A DNA stretch of 64,000 nucleotides from Brevundimonas subvibrioides ATCC 15264 (GTDB taxonomy: Bacteria; Pseudomonadota; Alphaproteobacteria; Caulobacterales; Caulobacteraceae): NCBI RefSeq assembly GCF_000144605.1, contig NC_014375.1, positions 2,356,001 through 2,420,000 of the forward strand. Reading direction: 5' to 3'. Position 1 is the first letter of the stretch, and each line of letters starts with the position of its first letter. This document shows positions 36,155-44,750 of this stretch, piece by piece. Position numbers and translations under genes: made by a program. The notes under the pieces are model-generated. The model was not told the DNA's origin, searched no databases, and worked only from the letters and a program-made list of their open reading frames with translations.

Positions 36155-37666
36155 TCCACCGGGCTTGCCGCCCGCAGGTCTGGCGCCGCCGGGACCCGAA
36201 CGAGGCCCGCCCGTGCGCGGCGCGCCGGTTCCGTCACGCGGCTTGAAGTCCCGCTTCGGTCCCTCGCGATTCGGCTTGTCGCCGTCGCGCGCCCAGGTCG
36301 CGGACTTGGGGCCGATCATCTTGTCGTCGCGCGGCTTGAACACGCGGGCCGGGCGGTCGCCCGTCGGGGCCGCGCCCTCGCGGGGCGCCCAGGGCTTCTT
36401 GGTCGAGGGGCCGCGCGGGTTCGGCGCGGCGGCCTTGGCCCAGCCGGCCTTCTTGGGCGGACGGTTGGCGCGTTCGGCCCCCTCGACCTGGGCCGTGGCG
36501 GCGGCGCGGACTCGGCTGGGCTTGCGCGACGGGTCCGACATGGCCGAGCCCGATGTGCCGGTAACCTTCGGCGCGCCCGTCCGGCGGCCGGGGATCGGCG
36601 CGGGCGTCTCGACCGTGTTGCCCTGGGGCAGGTTGTCGGGACGGATATGCTCGCCCAGCAGTTCGCGGATGACGCGGGGGCCCACCTCCTCCACCGAGCC
36701 GACGGCCAAGGTGCCCAGCTGGAACGGGCCATAGGCCAGGCGGATCAGCCGGTTGACCGTCAGGCCGACCGATTCAAGGACCTTGCGGACCTCGCGGTTC
36801 TTGCCCTCGGCGATCTGGACGCTGATCCACAGGTTGGCGGCCTGGGAGCCGTCTTCCTTGGTCGTGGCCTTGTCGATCGAGGCCTCGACGGGGCCGTAGC
36901 GGACGCCGTCGACCGTGACCCCGTCCTTCAGCTTGTCGAGATCCGCCTGGGTCACGCGACCGCGCGCCCGGGCCCGATACTGACGCACCAGGGCCGTCTC
37001 CGGCAGCTCCAGCGCCCGGCTCAGTTCGCCGTCATTGGTCAGCAGCAGCAGGCCTTCGGTGTTGATGTCGAGGCGCCCGACCGAGATCACCCGCGGCAGG
37101 CCGCTGGGCAGGGCGTCGAACACGGTCGGCCGCCCCTGCGGATCGTTGTGCGAGGTCAGCAGGCCGACCGGCTTGTTGTAGCGCCAGACGCGCGTGGCCT
37201 GGGCCGCCGCGATCGGCTTGCCGTCCACGGTGATGACGTCATCGCGCGTCACCAGGGTGGCGGGCGTGTCCAGGATGCGGCCGTTGACCGCCACCTTGCC
37301 CAGACCGATCAGCCGCTCGACCTCGCGGCGCGAGGCGATGCCCGCGCGCGCCATGGCCTTGGCGATCCGCTCGCTGCGCTTGGGCTCGGCGGGGGCCGCG
37401 TCCTTCGCCCCGGGCTTGCCCGGTTTGCCGCCGGCGCGAGGTCCCTTGGGCTTCGGCTCGGGGCGTGCGCCCTTGTCGGCCGGATAGGCGCGGCCGCTGC
37501 CGGAGCCCCGGCCGCCCTCGGGGGCCTTGGCGCTGGACTGGAACAGGGCGGCCGAGGCCGAGCCCGGGCGCGCGGTGCCGCTTTTCGGCCGGTCCCCGGG
37601 CTTGTGCGCCCTCGGGGCTTGACTGGGGCGGGGCTTCTTGTCGTTGTCGTCGGGATGGCGGGCCAT
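36131..37666 (-). CDS. rluB: rRNA pseudouridine synthase, RluB/RsuA type
   Basis: The enzyme isomerises a uridine in 23S rRNA (RluB-like). The 511-aa product is nearly twice the normal size because of long low-complexity tails. The first 90 residues are Lys/Arg/Gly/Pro-rich, then comes an S4 RNA-binding domain (ERIAKAMARAGIASRREVER), the catalytic domain with Asp in GRLDINTEGLLLL near residue 199, and a basic Gly/Arg/Lys/Pro-rich tail of about 170 residues. The tails may help RNA binding. The ATG at 37666 lies inside the 5' end of tadA on the other strand. Confidence 0.9.
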   Translation of the reverse strand: MARHPDDNDKKPRPSQAPRAHKPGDRPKSGTARPGSASAALFQSSAKAPEGGRGSGSGRAYPADKGARPEPKPKGPRAGGKPGKPGAKDAAPAEPKRSERIAKAMARAGIASRREVERLIGLGKVAVNGRILDTPATLVTRDDVITVDGKPIAAAQATRVWRYNKPVGLLTSHNDPQGRPTVFDALPSGLPRVISVGRLDINTEGLLLLTNDGELSRALELPETALVRQYRARARGRVTQADLDKLKDGVTVDGVRYGPVEASIDKATTKEDGSQAANLWISVQIAEGKNREVRKVLESVGLTVNRLIRLAYGPFQLGTLAVGSVEEVGPRVIRELLGEHIRPDNLPQGNTVETPAPIPGRRTGAPKVTGTSGSAMSDPSRKPSRVRAAATAQVEGAERANRPPKKAGWAKAAAPNPRGPSTKKPWAPREGAAPTGDRPARVFKPRDDKMIGPKSATWARDGDKPNREGPKRDFKPRDGTGAPRTGGPRSGPGGARPAGGKPGGSRGPSRG

Positions 37667-38131
37667 GATGAGCGGTTCATGCGCATGGCACTGGACCTTG
37701 CGCAAGCGGCGGCGGACGCCGGCGAGGTTCCCGTGGGGGCCGTAATCGTCGACGAGACCACCGGCACGGTGGTCGCCACGGGCGCCAACGCCCCGATTTC
37801 CGGGCATGATCCCACCGCCCACGCCGAAATCCAGGCCATCCGGGCGGCCGCGGCGGCGACGGGCAATTATCGTCTGACCGGCCTGACGCTCTATGTCACC
37901 CTGGAGCCCTGCGCCATGTGCGCCGGCGCGATCAGCCATGCCCGAATCGGCCGTGTGGTGTGGGGCGCGGACGATCCGAAGGGCGGTGCCGTGATCCACG
38001 GACCCCGCCTGTTCGACCAGCCCACGCTCCATTCCCGTCCTGTGATCGAGGGCGGGGTTCTGGCCGACGCGAGCGCCGAATCCCTGCGCGCCTTCTTCCG
38101 GGCGCGGCGGACCGGAACGCGTGACGCGTGA
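37655..38131 (+). CDS. tadA: tRNA-specific adenosine deaminase
   Basis: TadA converts adenosine 34 to inosine in tRNA-Arg(ACG), an essential reaction. The 158-aa product has the zinc-site motifs HAE (TAHAEIQAI near residue 55) and PCAMC (LEPCAMCAGA near residue 86), with the proton-shuttle Glu in HAE. The N-terminus GHDERFMRMALDLAQ matches the family, so the ATG at 37655 is likely. That start overlaps the first 12 bp of the divergent pseudouridine synthase gene. A shorter start at 37679 would remove the overlap. Confidence 0.95.
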   Translation: MAGHDERFMRMALDLAQAAADAGEVPVGAVIVDETTGTVVATGANAPISGHDPTAHAEIQAIRAAAAATGNYRLTGLTLYVTLEPCAMCAGAISHARIGRVVWGADDPKGGAVIHGPRLFDQPTLHSRPVIEGGVLADASAESLRAFFRARRTGTRDA

Positions 38132-38138
38132 ACCCGTT
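38114..38138 (+). promoter_or_regulatory. Candidate EcfG-type general-stress promoter for the MliC-like gene
   Basis: GGAAC at 38114-38118 and CGTT at 38135-38138 are separated by exactly 16 bp, which matches the GGAAC-N16/17-CGTT consensus of the alphaproteobacterial sigma factor EcfG (SigT in Caulobacter). It overlaps the end of tadA and lies 36 bp upstream of the lipoprotein start. Function is inferred from motif and position. Confidence 0.6.
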
Positions 38139-38174
38139 ACGGCAAAGCCTGACTGACACCTCGCCGGAGTTTCC

Positions 38175-38582
38175 ATGAAGATCGTCCTCGTCCCGCTCGT
38201 CCTCGGCGGCCTTACCCTGCTCGGCGGGTGCGGCGAATCCCGCGAGGCCCCGGACAGCGCGGAGGCGGTGCAGCAGCGGGCGGTCGAGGCCCAGACCGCG
38301 CGGCGACGCACCGGGGCCGAGCTTCAGGACCGGGCGGAGAACCGGGTCATCCGCACCGTCTATCTGTGCGACAACGGCGAACGGCTGACGGTCGATTTCG
38401 ACAATCCCCGCTCTATGGCCACGGTCCGCAACTCACACGGCGAGGCCGCCGACCTGTTCCAGGAACGCGCCGCCGACGGGATCTGGTACCGCGCCGGGGC
38501 GACCGAACTGCGCGGCAAAGGCATTCTGGCGACCTGGACCGCCGACGGCCGCGCCGACACCCAGTGCCGTGCCATCGACTGA
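38175..38582 (+). CDS. MliC-like lipoprotein (lysozyme inhibitor family)
   Basis: The 135-aa product has a lipoprotein signal peptide with lipobox LLGGC (Cys19), a coiled polar linker, and a C-terminal domain resembling MliC/PliC inhibitors of C-type lysozyme: VYLCDNGERLTVDF, a short glycine-type turn and RGKGILATWTADGR. The Cys in VYLCDN and the one near the C-terminus (TQCRAID) fit the conserved disulfide. It would protect the cell wall from host or phage lysozyme. A perfect GGAAC-N16-CGTT motif upstream suggests control by general stress response. Confidence 0.75.
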   Translation: MKIVLVPLVLGGLTLLGGCGESREAPDSAEAVQQRAVEAQTARRRTGAELQDRAENRVIRTVYLCDNGERLTVDFDNPRSMATVRNSHGEAADLFQERAADGIWYRAGATELRGKGILATWTADGRADTQCRAID

Positions 38583-38591
38583 AGGCGCTGC

Positions 38592-39698
38592 CTAGGCGGC
38601 ACCCTCCTGGCGCAGGAACGCCAGAATGGGGGCTGGATCGCTGAAGCGCTGCGTGAACGCCCGTCCGATCCCGTGCGCCAGGATCAGGGTGACGCCGCCG
38701 CCTTCGGCCTTCTTGTCTCCCGCCATGCGGCCCAGCAGCGCCTCGGCAGAGAAGCGGCCCGCCTGAACGAGGCGGGTCGGCAGACCGGCCGCGGCGACGA
38801 CCTGTTCGACCCGGGCGGCGTCCACCGGATCGCACAGCCCCTGCCCGGCCGAGAACCGGAACGCCAGGCAGCAACCCAGCGCCACAGCCTCGCCGTGGGC
38901 CAGCGCCGCCTCCTCGAACCCCAGTTCGGCCTCGATGGCATGACCGAAGGTGTGGCCGAGATTCAGCAGGGCGCGGCGGCCGGCCTCCTTCTCGTCCTCG
39001 CCGACGATGGCCGACTTGATCTCGACGGAGCGGATCACGGCGCGGGTCAGGGCCTCCGCATCACCGGTCGCGCCCGCCGCGCCGTCGGCGGCGAGCCAGT
39101 CGAAGAACCCGGCGTCGCAGATCAGACCGTGCTTCAGGACCTCGGCCCATCCGGACCGCAGCTGGAGCGGCGGCAGGGTGGCCAGGACGTCGATGTCGGC
39201 CAGGACGAGGCGAGGCTGGTGGAAGGCTCCGACGAGGTTCTTGCCCCGCGGGGTGTCGATCGCGGTCTTGCCGCCCACCGAGGAATCGACCTGGGCCAGC
39301 AGGGTCGTCGGCACCTGGATGAAGTCGATGCCGCGCATGTAGAGCGCCGCCGCCAGACCGGCCAGATCCCCGACCACGCCGCCGCCCAGCGCGACCACGA
39401 CGTCCTTGCGGTCCAGTCCCGCCGCCAGCAGACGGTCCATCAGCCGCTCGAGTTCGGCGAAGGATTTGGAGGCTTCGCCGGCGGGAACGGACACGATTTC
39501 CGTCCGGATTCCCGAAACTTCCAGAGATGATTTCAGAGCCGGTCCATGGATCGCGGCCACGGTCTCGTCGCTGACGATCAAGGTACGGCCCCGCGCGAAG
39601 GGCGCGATCCGGGCCCCGGCCTCGTGCAGCAGGCCCCGCCCCACGACCACGTCGTAGGGGGTGAAGGTCCCGCCCCCGACGGACACCACCGTGGTCAT
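38592..39698 (-). CDS. aroB: 3-dehydroquinate synthase
   Basis: AroB converts DAHP to 3-dehydroquinate, the second step of the shikimate pathway. The 368-aa product has the NAD-binding [19 protein letters not shown] near residues 105-123, the [20 protein letters not shown] block, and the zinc ligands in [11 protein letters not shown] and GEAVALG. Its start overlaps the aroK stop codon (ATGA), the classic aroK-aroB operon. Confidence 0.97.
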   Translation of the reverse strand: MTTVVSVGGGTFTPYDVVVGRGLLHEAGARIAPFARGRTLIVSDETVAAIHGPALKSSLEVSGIRTEIVSVPAGEASKSFAELERLMDRLLAAGLDRKDVVVALGGGVVGDLAGLAAALYMRGIDFIQVPTTLLAQVDSSVGGKTAIDTPRGKNLVGAFHQPRLVLADIDVLATLPPLQLRSGWAEVLKHGLICDAGFFDWLAADGAAGATGDAEALTRAVIRSVEIKSAIVGEDEKEAGRRALLNLGHTFGHAIEAELGFEEAALAHGEAVALGCCLAFRFSAGQGLCDPVDAARVEQVVAAAGLPTRLVQAGRFSAEALLGRMAGDKKAEGGGVTLILAHGIGRAFTQRFSDPAPILAFLRQEGAA

Positions 39699-40261
39699 CG
39701 CTCACCCTCCGTCGCCCAGTACGCCTGAAGCGCCGCGAGGATCGCCTCCACCGCCTGGGCATGGGCGCCGGCGCCGACGTCCACCGTCACGTCGGCGGTC
39801 GCATAGACAGGATAGCGCACCTCGGCCATCGCGGTCAGGGCGGCCAGCGGATCCTTGCCGCGTAGCAGGGGCCGCGTGTCGCGCCGCTGGACGCGCGACG
39901 CGACGACCCGGATGTCGGCGCGCAGCCAGACCGACGTCGCCTTCGCCTTCATCAGGGCCCGCGTGTCGGGGTTCAGCACCGCACCGCCGCCGGTGGCGAG
40001 GACGATCGGCGGGCCTTCCAGAAGGCGACGCATGACCCGGGCCTCGCCGGCCCGGAACTCGGCCTCGCCCATCTGGGCGAAGATTTCCGACACGGTCATC
40101 TGCGCCGCCGCCTCGATGGCGTCGTCGCCGTCGACGAAGGGCAGGCCCAGCCGGTTGGCCAGCCGACGCCCCACCGTCGATTTGCCCACGCCCATCAGCC
40201 CCACCAGCGCTATGATGCGGGTGGGAGCCGGAATCGCCGGACGGGACGTATCGCGACTCAC
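39695..40261 (-). CDS. aroK: Shikimate kinase
   Basis: AroK phosphorylates shikimate at C3 with ATP. The 188-aa product has the P-loop GLMGVGKST (residues 21-29), the shikimate-binding Asp and Arg in DGDDAIE and FRAGEARV, and GGGAV near residue 95. The GTG at 40261 is chosen because the region upstream is not conserved in type and a 13-codon frame ends with a stop overlapping this GTG. A longer version from ATG 40360 is possible. It is the first gene of aroK-aroB. Confidence 0.9.
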   Translation of the reverse strand: MSRDTSRPAIPAPTRIIALVGLMGVGKSTVGRRLANRLGLPFVDGDDAIEAAAQMTVSEIFAQMGEAEFRAGEARVMRRLLEGPPIVLATGGGAVLNPDTRALMKAKATSVWLRADIRVVASRVQRRDTRPLLRGKDPLAALTAMAEVRYPVYATADVTVDVGAGAHAQAVEAILAALQAYWATEGER

Positions 40262-40299
40262 CGGACGGTCGCGCTGGGCAGGGAGGCAAGGACAGACAT
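40258..40299 (-). CDS. Possible 13-codon leader peptide upstream of aroK
   Basis: An ATG at 40299 opens the short frame [13 protein letters not shown], whose TGA overlaps the GTG start of aroK (GTGA). This would allow translational coupling or a leader role. It has no aromatic residues, so attenuation by aromatic amino acids is unlikely. The ribosome-binding site is weak. It could be chance. Confidence 0.25.
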   Translation of the reverse strand: MSVLASLPSATVR

Positions 40300-40362
40300 G
40301 ATCGGCTCGTTCTCTACACCAAGCCACGCGCTCCGCCACCGGAACACGCCGGTTTGCCATCG

Positions 40363-41265
40363 ATGACGTCGCCGCAGATCGAGGCTTACCTGGAGATGAT
40401 GGCGGTCGAGCGCGATGCCTCGCCCCACACCCTGTCGGCCTATGCGCGCGATCTGGCCGATGCGGAAGCGTCCATCGACGGGGGCGGGCTGATCGCGGCC
40501 GATGAAGCCGCGATCGAGGCCTGGTTTGCCGGACTGGCGCCGCGCGGCCTCTCCGCCGCCACCGCCGCGCGCCGCCGCTCCGCGATCCGCCAGTTCTACC
40601 GGTTTGCCATGGGCGAAGGCTGGCGCACCGACGACCCGTCCCGCCGTCTGGATGCGCCGAAGCAGGGTCGCCCCCTGCCCCGGACCCTGAACCGCGAGGA
40701 GGTCGTGGGCCTGCTGACCGCCTCGGCGGCCCGCGACGGGGCGGCGGGCCTTCGCATGATCGCGCTCGTCGAGCTGGCCTATGCCTCCGGCCTGCGCGTC
40801 TCCGAACTTCTGGGTCTGCGCGTGGAGGCCGTGCGCCGCGATCCGGCCTATCTGATCGTGCGCGGCAAGGGCGGCAAGGAGCGGCTGGCCCCGCTGAATG
40901 CCTCGGCGCGGGAGGCGGTGAAGGCCTGGCTCATCGCGCGCGATGCCCGGCGTCCCGAGAAGGCTCCGGACAGCCCGTGGCTGTTCCCGTCCGGGGCCGC
41001 ATCCGGACACCTGACCCCCCGCCGCTTCGCCCAGATGCTGGACCAGGCCGCCGTCGATGCGGGAATCGATCCGGCCCGCGTGAGCCCCCACGTGTTGCGT
41101 CACGCCTTCGCCACCCATCTGCTGGAAGGCGGGGCCGACCTTCGCGTCGTCCAGACCCTGCTGGGTCACGCGGACATCGCCACGACCCAGATCTATACCC
41201 ACGTCGCCACCGATCGTCTGACGCAGGTGGTCAACCGGCACCATCCCTTGGCGAAGGACGACTGA
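40363..41265 (+). CDS. xerD: Tyrosine recombinase XerD
   Basis: XerD acts with XerC at dif to resolve chromosome dimers. The 300-aa product has an N-terminal SAM-like core-binding domain and a catalytic domain with the full set of active residues: Arg in SGLRVSEL near residue 145, Lys in GKGGKERLAPL, HVLRHAF (His and Arg) near 243-247, His in LLGHADIATTQ and the nucleophile Tyr in IYTHV near 278. The ATG at 40363 is chosen over an upstream TTG. It is divergent from aroK. Confidence 0.92.
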   Translation: MTSPQIEAYLEMMAVERDASPHTLSAYARDLADAEASIDGGGLIAADEAAIEAWFAGLAPRGLSAATAARRRSAIRQFYRFAMGEGWRTDDPSRRLDAPKQGRPLPRTLNREEVVGLLTASAARDGAAGLRMIALVELAYASGLRVSELLGLRVEAVRRDPAYLIVRGKGGKERLAPLNASAREAVKAWLIARDARRPEKAPDSPWLFPSGAASGHLTPRRFAQMLDQAAVDAGIDPARVSPHVLRHAFATHLLEGGADLRVVQTLLGHADIATTQIYTHVATDRLTQVVNRHHPLAKDD

Positions 41266-41282
41266 AAGCGCATAGTGGCGGC

Positions 41283-41507
41283 ATGAGCCAGTCCTTCTAC
41301 GTCAAGGCCATCTGGGACGCGGAGGCCTCCGTCTGGACCAGCGAGTCCAATATCCAGGGCCTCGTGCTTGAGACCGCGACGCTTGCAGAGTTCGAGGCCA
41401 TGGCGCGGCATTTCGCTCCCGAACTTCTCGCGGAGAACCTGGGCATCAAGGGTCATGTGCCGGTCCGCTTCGAGGCCGCTGGTGGGTTTGACGTTATCGC
41501 GGCGTGA
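41283..41507 (+). CDS. DUF1902 protein, putative antitoxin of a HicA pair
   Basis: The 74-aa product opens with FYVKAIWDAEASVWTSES and continues with IQGLVLETATLAEFE, the DUF1902 pattern. This is related to the HicB antitoxin fold. It ends with VPVRFEAAG. It lies 18 bp after xerD and about 80 bp before a HicA-like toxin on the same strand. It is therefore the likely antitoxin, although the usual HicB DNA-binding tail is absent. Confidence 0.7.
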   Translation: MSQSFYVKAIWDAEASVWTSESNIQGLVLETATLAEFEAMARHFAPELLAENLGIKGHVPVRFEAAGGFDVIAA

Positions 41508-41588
41508 GGAGTTGTGCGAACCGCACCGTGCGTTGAGTCAACTTGAAGATCCGGGACATCCTTAGCGGGCCTTATCGGACGACACACG

Positions 41589-41783
41589 ATGCCCCACGAT
41601 TTCTACGCAGAACTCACCACGCTTCTCTCTGCAGCCGGTTGGCGTCGCGCCGAAAACGCCAAGGGCAGCCATGAAAAATGGCGACACCCGGATGTGGCGC
41701 ACAGCGTCGTCGTTCCGCGCTCGAAGAGCCGACACACCGCCAACGGCGTCCTGAAACAGGCTGGCCTCCCAAAGGCCTTCTGA
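41589..41783 (+). CDS. HicA-like toxin (YcfA family)
   Basis: HicA toxins are small double-stranded RNA-binding-fold nucleases that cleave mRNA. The 64-aa product has LLSAAGWRRAENAKGSHEKW near its start, including the catalytic His in GSHEKWRHP near residue 28, and ends with NGVLKQAGLP, the family C-terminus. The region has lower GC than its neighbours, consistent with horizontal transfer. Paired with the DUF1902 gene upstream, here in the order antitoxin then toxin. Confidence 0.75.
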   Translation: MPHDFYAELTTLLSAAGWRRAENAKGSHEKWRHPDVAHSVVVPRSKSRHTANGVLKQAGLPKAF

Positions 41784-41867
41784 ACCCCCGCTTGCCCCGA
41801 TGCGTTGACCTCTCTAGGTTCCGCCGCCTTGCGACAGGGCCGTATGCCCGCCCCTTCCGGACGCCTC

Positions 41868-42815
41868 ATGGCCACCCATTATCTCGAGTTTGAAAAGCCG
41901 ATCGCCGAACTGGAGGCCAAGATCGAGGAGCTCGGGCTTCTCGCGGCCACCTCCGGCTCGTTCGAGACCGAGATCGACGGGCTGAAGCGCAAGGCGGATC
42001 AGCTTCGCAAGAAGACCTATGGCGCGCTGGATCCCTGGCAGAAGACCCAGGTCGCCCGCCACCCCCAGCGGCCGCACTTCGTCGATTATCTGGACGCCCT
42101 GTTCACCGACTATGTCGAGTTGCGCGGGGACCGCCAGTTCGGCGACGACCAGGCCATTCTGGGCGGGCTTGCCCGCTTCCGCGGCCAGCCGGTCGTGGTC
42201 ATGGGCCATGAGAAGGGCCACGACACCGCGACCCGCCTGACGCACAATTTCGGCATGGCCCGGCCGGAGGGCTACCGCAAGGCGGTCCGCCTGATGGACA
42301 TGGCCGACCGGTTCGGCCTGCCGGTCCTGACGTTCGTCGACACCGCCGGGGCCTATCCGGGCCTGGGGGCCGAGGAGCGCGGCCAGGCCGAGGCCATCGC
42401 CCGCTCGACCGAGCGCGGCCTGGTCCTCAAAACCCCCATGATCGCCACCGTGACCGGCGAAGGCGGGTCCGGCGGGGCCATCGCCCTGGCCGCCGCGAAT
42501 CGCGTGCTGATGCTGGAACACTCGATCTATTCGGTGATCTCGCCCGAAGGGGCCGCCGGAATTCTGTGGCGCGACGGCGCGCGGGCCAAGGACGCCGCGA
42601 ACGCCATGAAGATCACCGGCCCCGACCTGCTGGCGATGAAGATCGTGGATCGCGTCATCCAGGAACCGATGGGCGGTGCCCATGCCGATCCGGAGGCCGC
42701 GATGCTGTCCGTGGGCGACGCCGTGTGGGAAGAGTTGCAGGCGCTGATGCCTCTTACCCCGGCCGAGCTGCGCAAACAGCGCTCCGACCGGTTCTACGCG
42801 ATCGGACGCCTCTAG
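41868..42815 (+). CDS. accA: Acetyl-CoA carboxylase carboxyltransferase subunit alpha
   Basis: AccA with AccD transfers carboxyl from biotin to acetyl-CoA to make malonyl-CoA for fatty acid synthesis. The 315-aa product shows MATHYLEFEKPIAELEAKIE at the start, the HPQRPHFVDY segment, GDRQFGDD, and the oxyanion-hole region TGEGGSGGAIALAAAN near residue 200. The ATG at 41868 gives the family start; an upstream ATG at 41844 adds eight residues. The stop shares CTAG with the convergent ABC transporter gene. Confidence 0.96.
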   Translation: MATHYLEFEKPIAELEAKIEELGLLAATSGSFETEIDGLKRKADQLRKKTYGALDPWQKTQVARHPQRPHFVDYLDALFTDYVELRGDRQFGDDQAILGGLARFRGQPVVVMGHEKGHDTATRLTHNFGMARPEGYRKAVRLMDMADRFGLPVLTFVDTAGAYPGLGAEERGQAEAIARSTERGLVLKTPMIATVTGEGGSGGAIALAAANRVLMLEHSIYSVISPEGAAGILWRDGARAKDAANAMKITGPDLLAMKIVDRVIQEPMGGAHADPEAAMLSVGDAVWEELQALMPLTPAELRKQRSDRFYAIGRL

Positions 42816-44668
42816 CCGTCGACGTCGGCGGCCGACCGCGCGCCGCGTGTCTGCTTCTTCCACAGGGCCGCGTATTCGCCGCCGACCCGGGCCACCAGTT
42901 CGTGGTGGGCCCCGCGCTCGACGATGCGACCGGCCTTCAGGACCAGGATCTGTTCCGCATCGGCGATGGTCGACAGGCGGTGGGCGACCACGAGCGTCGT
43001 GCGTCCGGCCTTGGCCTTTCGCAGGGTCTTCTGGATAGCGGCCTCGGTGCGGCTGTCCAGCGCGCTGGTCGCCTCGTCCAGGATCAGGATGCACGGATCG
43101 GCCAGAAGGGCGCGGGCGATGCCGACGCGCTGGCGTTCGCCGCCCGACAGTTTCAGGCCGCGCTCCCCGACCCGCGTCTCCATGCCCTCAGGCAGGCCCT
43201 GGATGAAGTCGGACAGCTCCGCCGCCTCGGCGGCCGCCCAGATGGCCGCCTCGTCCGCATCGGGCCGGGCAAAGGCGATGTTGACGCGCAGGGTATCGTT
43301 GAACAGGGCCACGTCCTGGGGCACCAGCGCCACCGCCCGGCGCAGCGAGGCCTGGGTCACGTCGCGCACGTCCGCGCCGTCGATGATCACCCGGCCCGTC
43401 TGGGGGTCCAGCAGGCGAAGCGCCAGCTTGACGATCGTCGACTTGCCGGAGCCCGACGGACCGACCAGAGCGGTCGTCGTGCCCGGCGCGACCTGGAAGG
43501 ACACGTCCTCCAGGCCGTTGGCCCGCGCGTCGTGGCGGAAGGAGACGTCCTCGAACGCCAGCGAGCCGCCACGCCGGTCGACAGGACGCAGAAGGTCGGC
43601 GGCACCGGGCGCGTCCGCGACCTGTGGCGACTGGCGCGTCACCTTCAGCATCTCTTCCATGTCGATGAAAGACTGGCGGATTTCCCGATAGGCGAAGCCC
43701 AGGATGTTCAGGGGGGCGTACAGGGAGATCATGATCAGGACGGCCGCGGTCACGTCCCCCGGGCCCATCCGTCCGGCGGCGGCCTCGAAGCCCGCCATCA
43801 CGGCCATGACGCCCAGACCGACGTTCATGATCAGCGCCTGGATAGCGTTCAGCAGCGCCAGCGAGCTGTTCGCCTTCAGGGCCGCGGCGTTGTAGACGCC
43901 CAGCGCCCGGTCGTATCCCTCGGCCGCGCGAACCTCGGCCCCGAACGACTTGACGGTCTCGTAGTTCAGCAGGGCGTCGACGACCTGGCCCGCCGCCTCG
44001 GTGTCGGCGGTGTTCATCGTCCGGCGATGCTCGATCCGCCAGTTGGAGATCGCGAAGGTCAGGCCGGTGTAGAGCAGCACCACGATCACCGCGACGGCCG
44101 CGAACCGCCAGTCGTACTTGCCCCCCAGCACCGCCGCCGCCAAGGCCAGCTCGAGCACGGTCGGGGCCAGGTTGAAGGCCAGGATGCGCAGCAGGAAATC
44201 GACCGAGCGGGAGCCCCGGTCCACGGTCCGCGACAGGGCGCCCGACCGCTTGGTCTGGTGGAAGTCCAGCGACAGGTTCAGGGCGTGGGCGAAGGTCTCG
44301 GTCGCGGCGCGCCTCTGGGCCGCCTGGCGCACGGGCGCGAACACCACGTCCGAAAGCTGCGGCGCGGCCGAGGACAGAAACCGCACCACGGCCCAGCCCA
44401 CGGCAAAGGCCGCGAAGCCCAGCGCGATCGAGACGCCGGCGGGTTGATCGCTGGCCAGATGGTTGACGGCGGCCCCCAGGACCAGAGGCGCGAGGACGCC
44501 GAGGGCCTTGCCCGCGATGGTCAGGCCGATGGAGGCGATCAGCCTCAATCTCAGCTGCGGAGCGCCCGAGCGCCCCACCAGCCGGACCAGGTCCATCAGG
44601 GCCGGGATCGTCTTTGGCCCGTCCACCGCGTCCGCTGCCGGACCGGCCCCCTGTGCCTTGGCCTCCAT
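42812..44668 (-). CDS. ABC exporter, ATM1/heavy-metal type (fused permease-ATPase)
   Basis: The 618-aa product is a half-transporter. It has six hydrophobic helices in residues 25-320, then an ATPase domain with Walker A GPSGSGKST near 403, the signature LSGGERQRVGIARALL near 506 and Walker B CILILDEATSALD near 527. The NVNTAD-type and QSFIDMEEMLKV sequence at the end of the membrane domain are typical of ATM1-like exporters, linked to glutathione-bound metal or iron-sulfur precursors. The ATG at 44668 has AGAGGCGG upstream. Confidence 0.9.
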   Translation of the reverse strand: MEAKAQGAGPAADAVDGPKTIPALMDLVRLVGRSGAPQLRLRLIASIGLTIAGKALGVLAPLVLGAAVNHLASDQPAGVSIALGFAAFAVGWAVVRFLSSAAPQLSDVVFAPVRQAAQRRAATETFAHALNLSLDFHQTKRSGALSRTVDRGSRSVDFLLRILAFNLAPTVLELALAAAVLGGKYDWRFAAVAVIVVLLYTGLTFAISNWRIEHRRTMNTADTEAAGQVVDALLNYETVKSFGAEVRAAEGYDRALGVYNAAALKANSSLALLNAIQALIMNVGLGVMAVMAGFEAAAGRMGPGDVTAAVLIMISLYAPLNILGFAYREIRQSFIDMEEMLKVTRQSPQVADAPGAADLLRPVDRRGGSLAFEDVSFRHDARANGLEDVSFQVAPGTTTALVGPSGSGKSTIVKLALRLLDPQTGRVIIDGADVRDVTQASLRRAVALVPQDVALFNDTLRVNIAFARPDADEAAIWAAAEAAELSDFIQGLPEGMETRVGERGLKLSGGERQRVGIARALLADPCILILDEATSALDSRTEAAIQKTLRKAKAGRTTLVVAHRLSTIADAEQILVLKAGRIVERGAHHELVARVGGEYAALWKKQTRGARSAADVDG

Positions 44669-44750
44669 CGAGCCGCCTCTATGTCCCGATCGTTCGCCAC
44701 GTGCCATGGCACGCATATGGACCGCGTCGCCCCGGTGCGAAAGCCATCCG

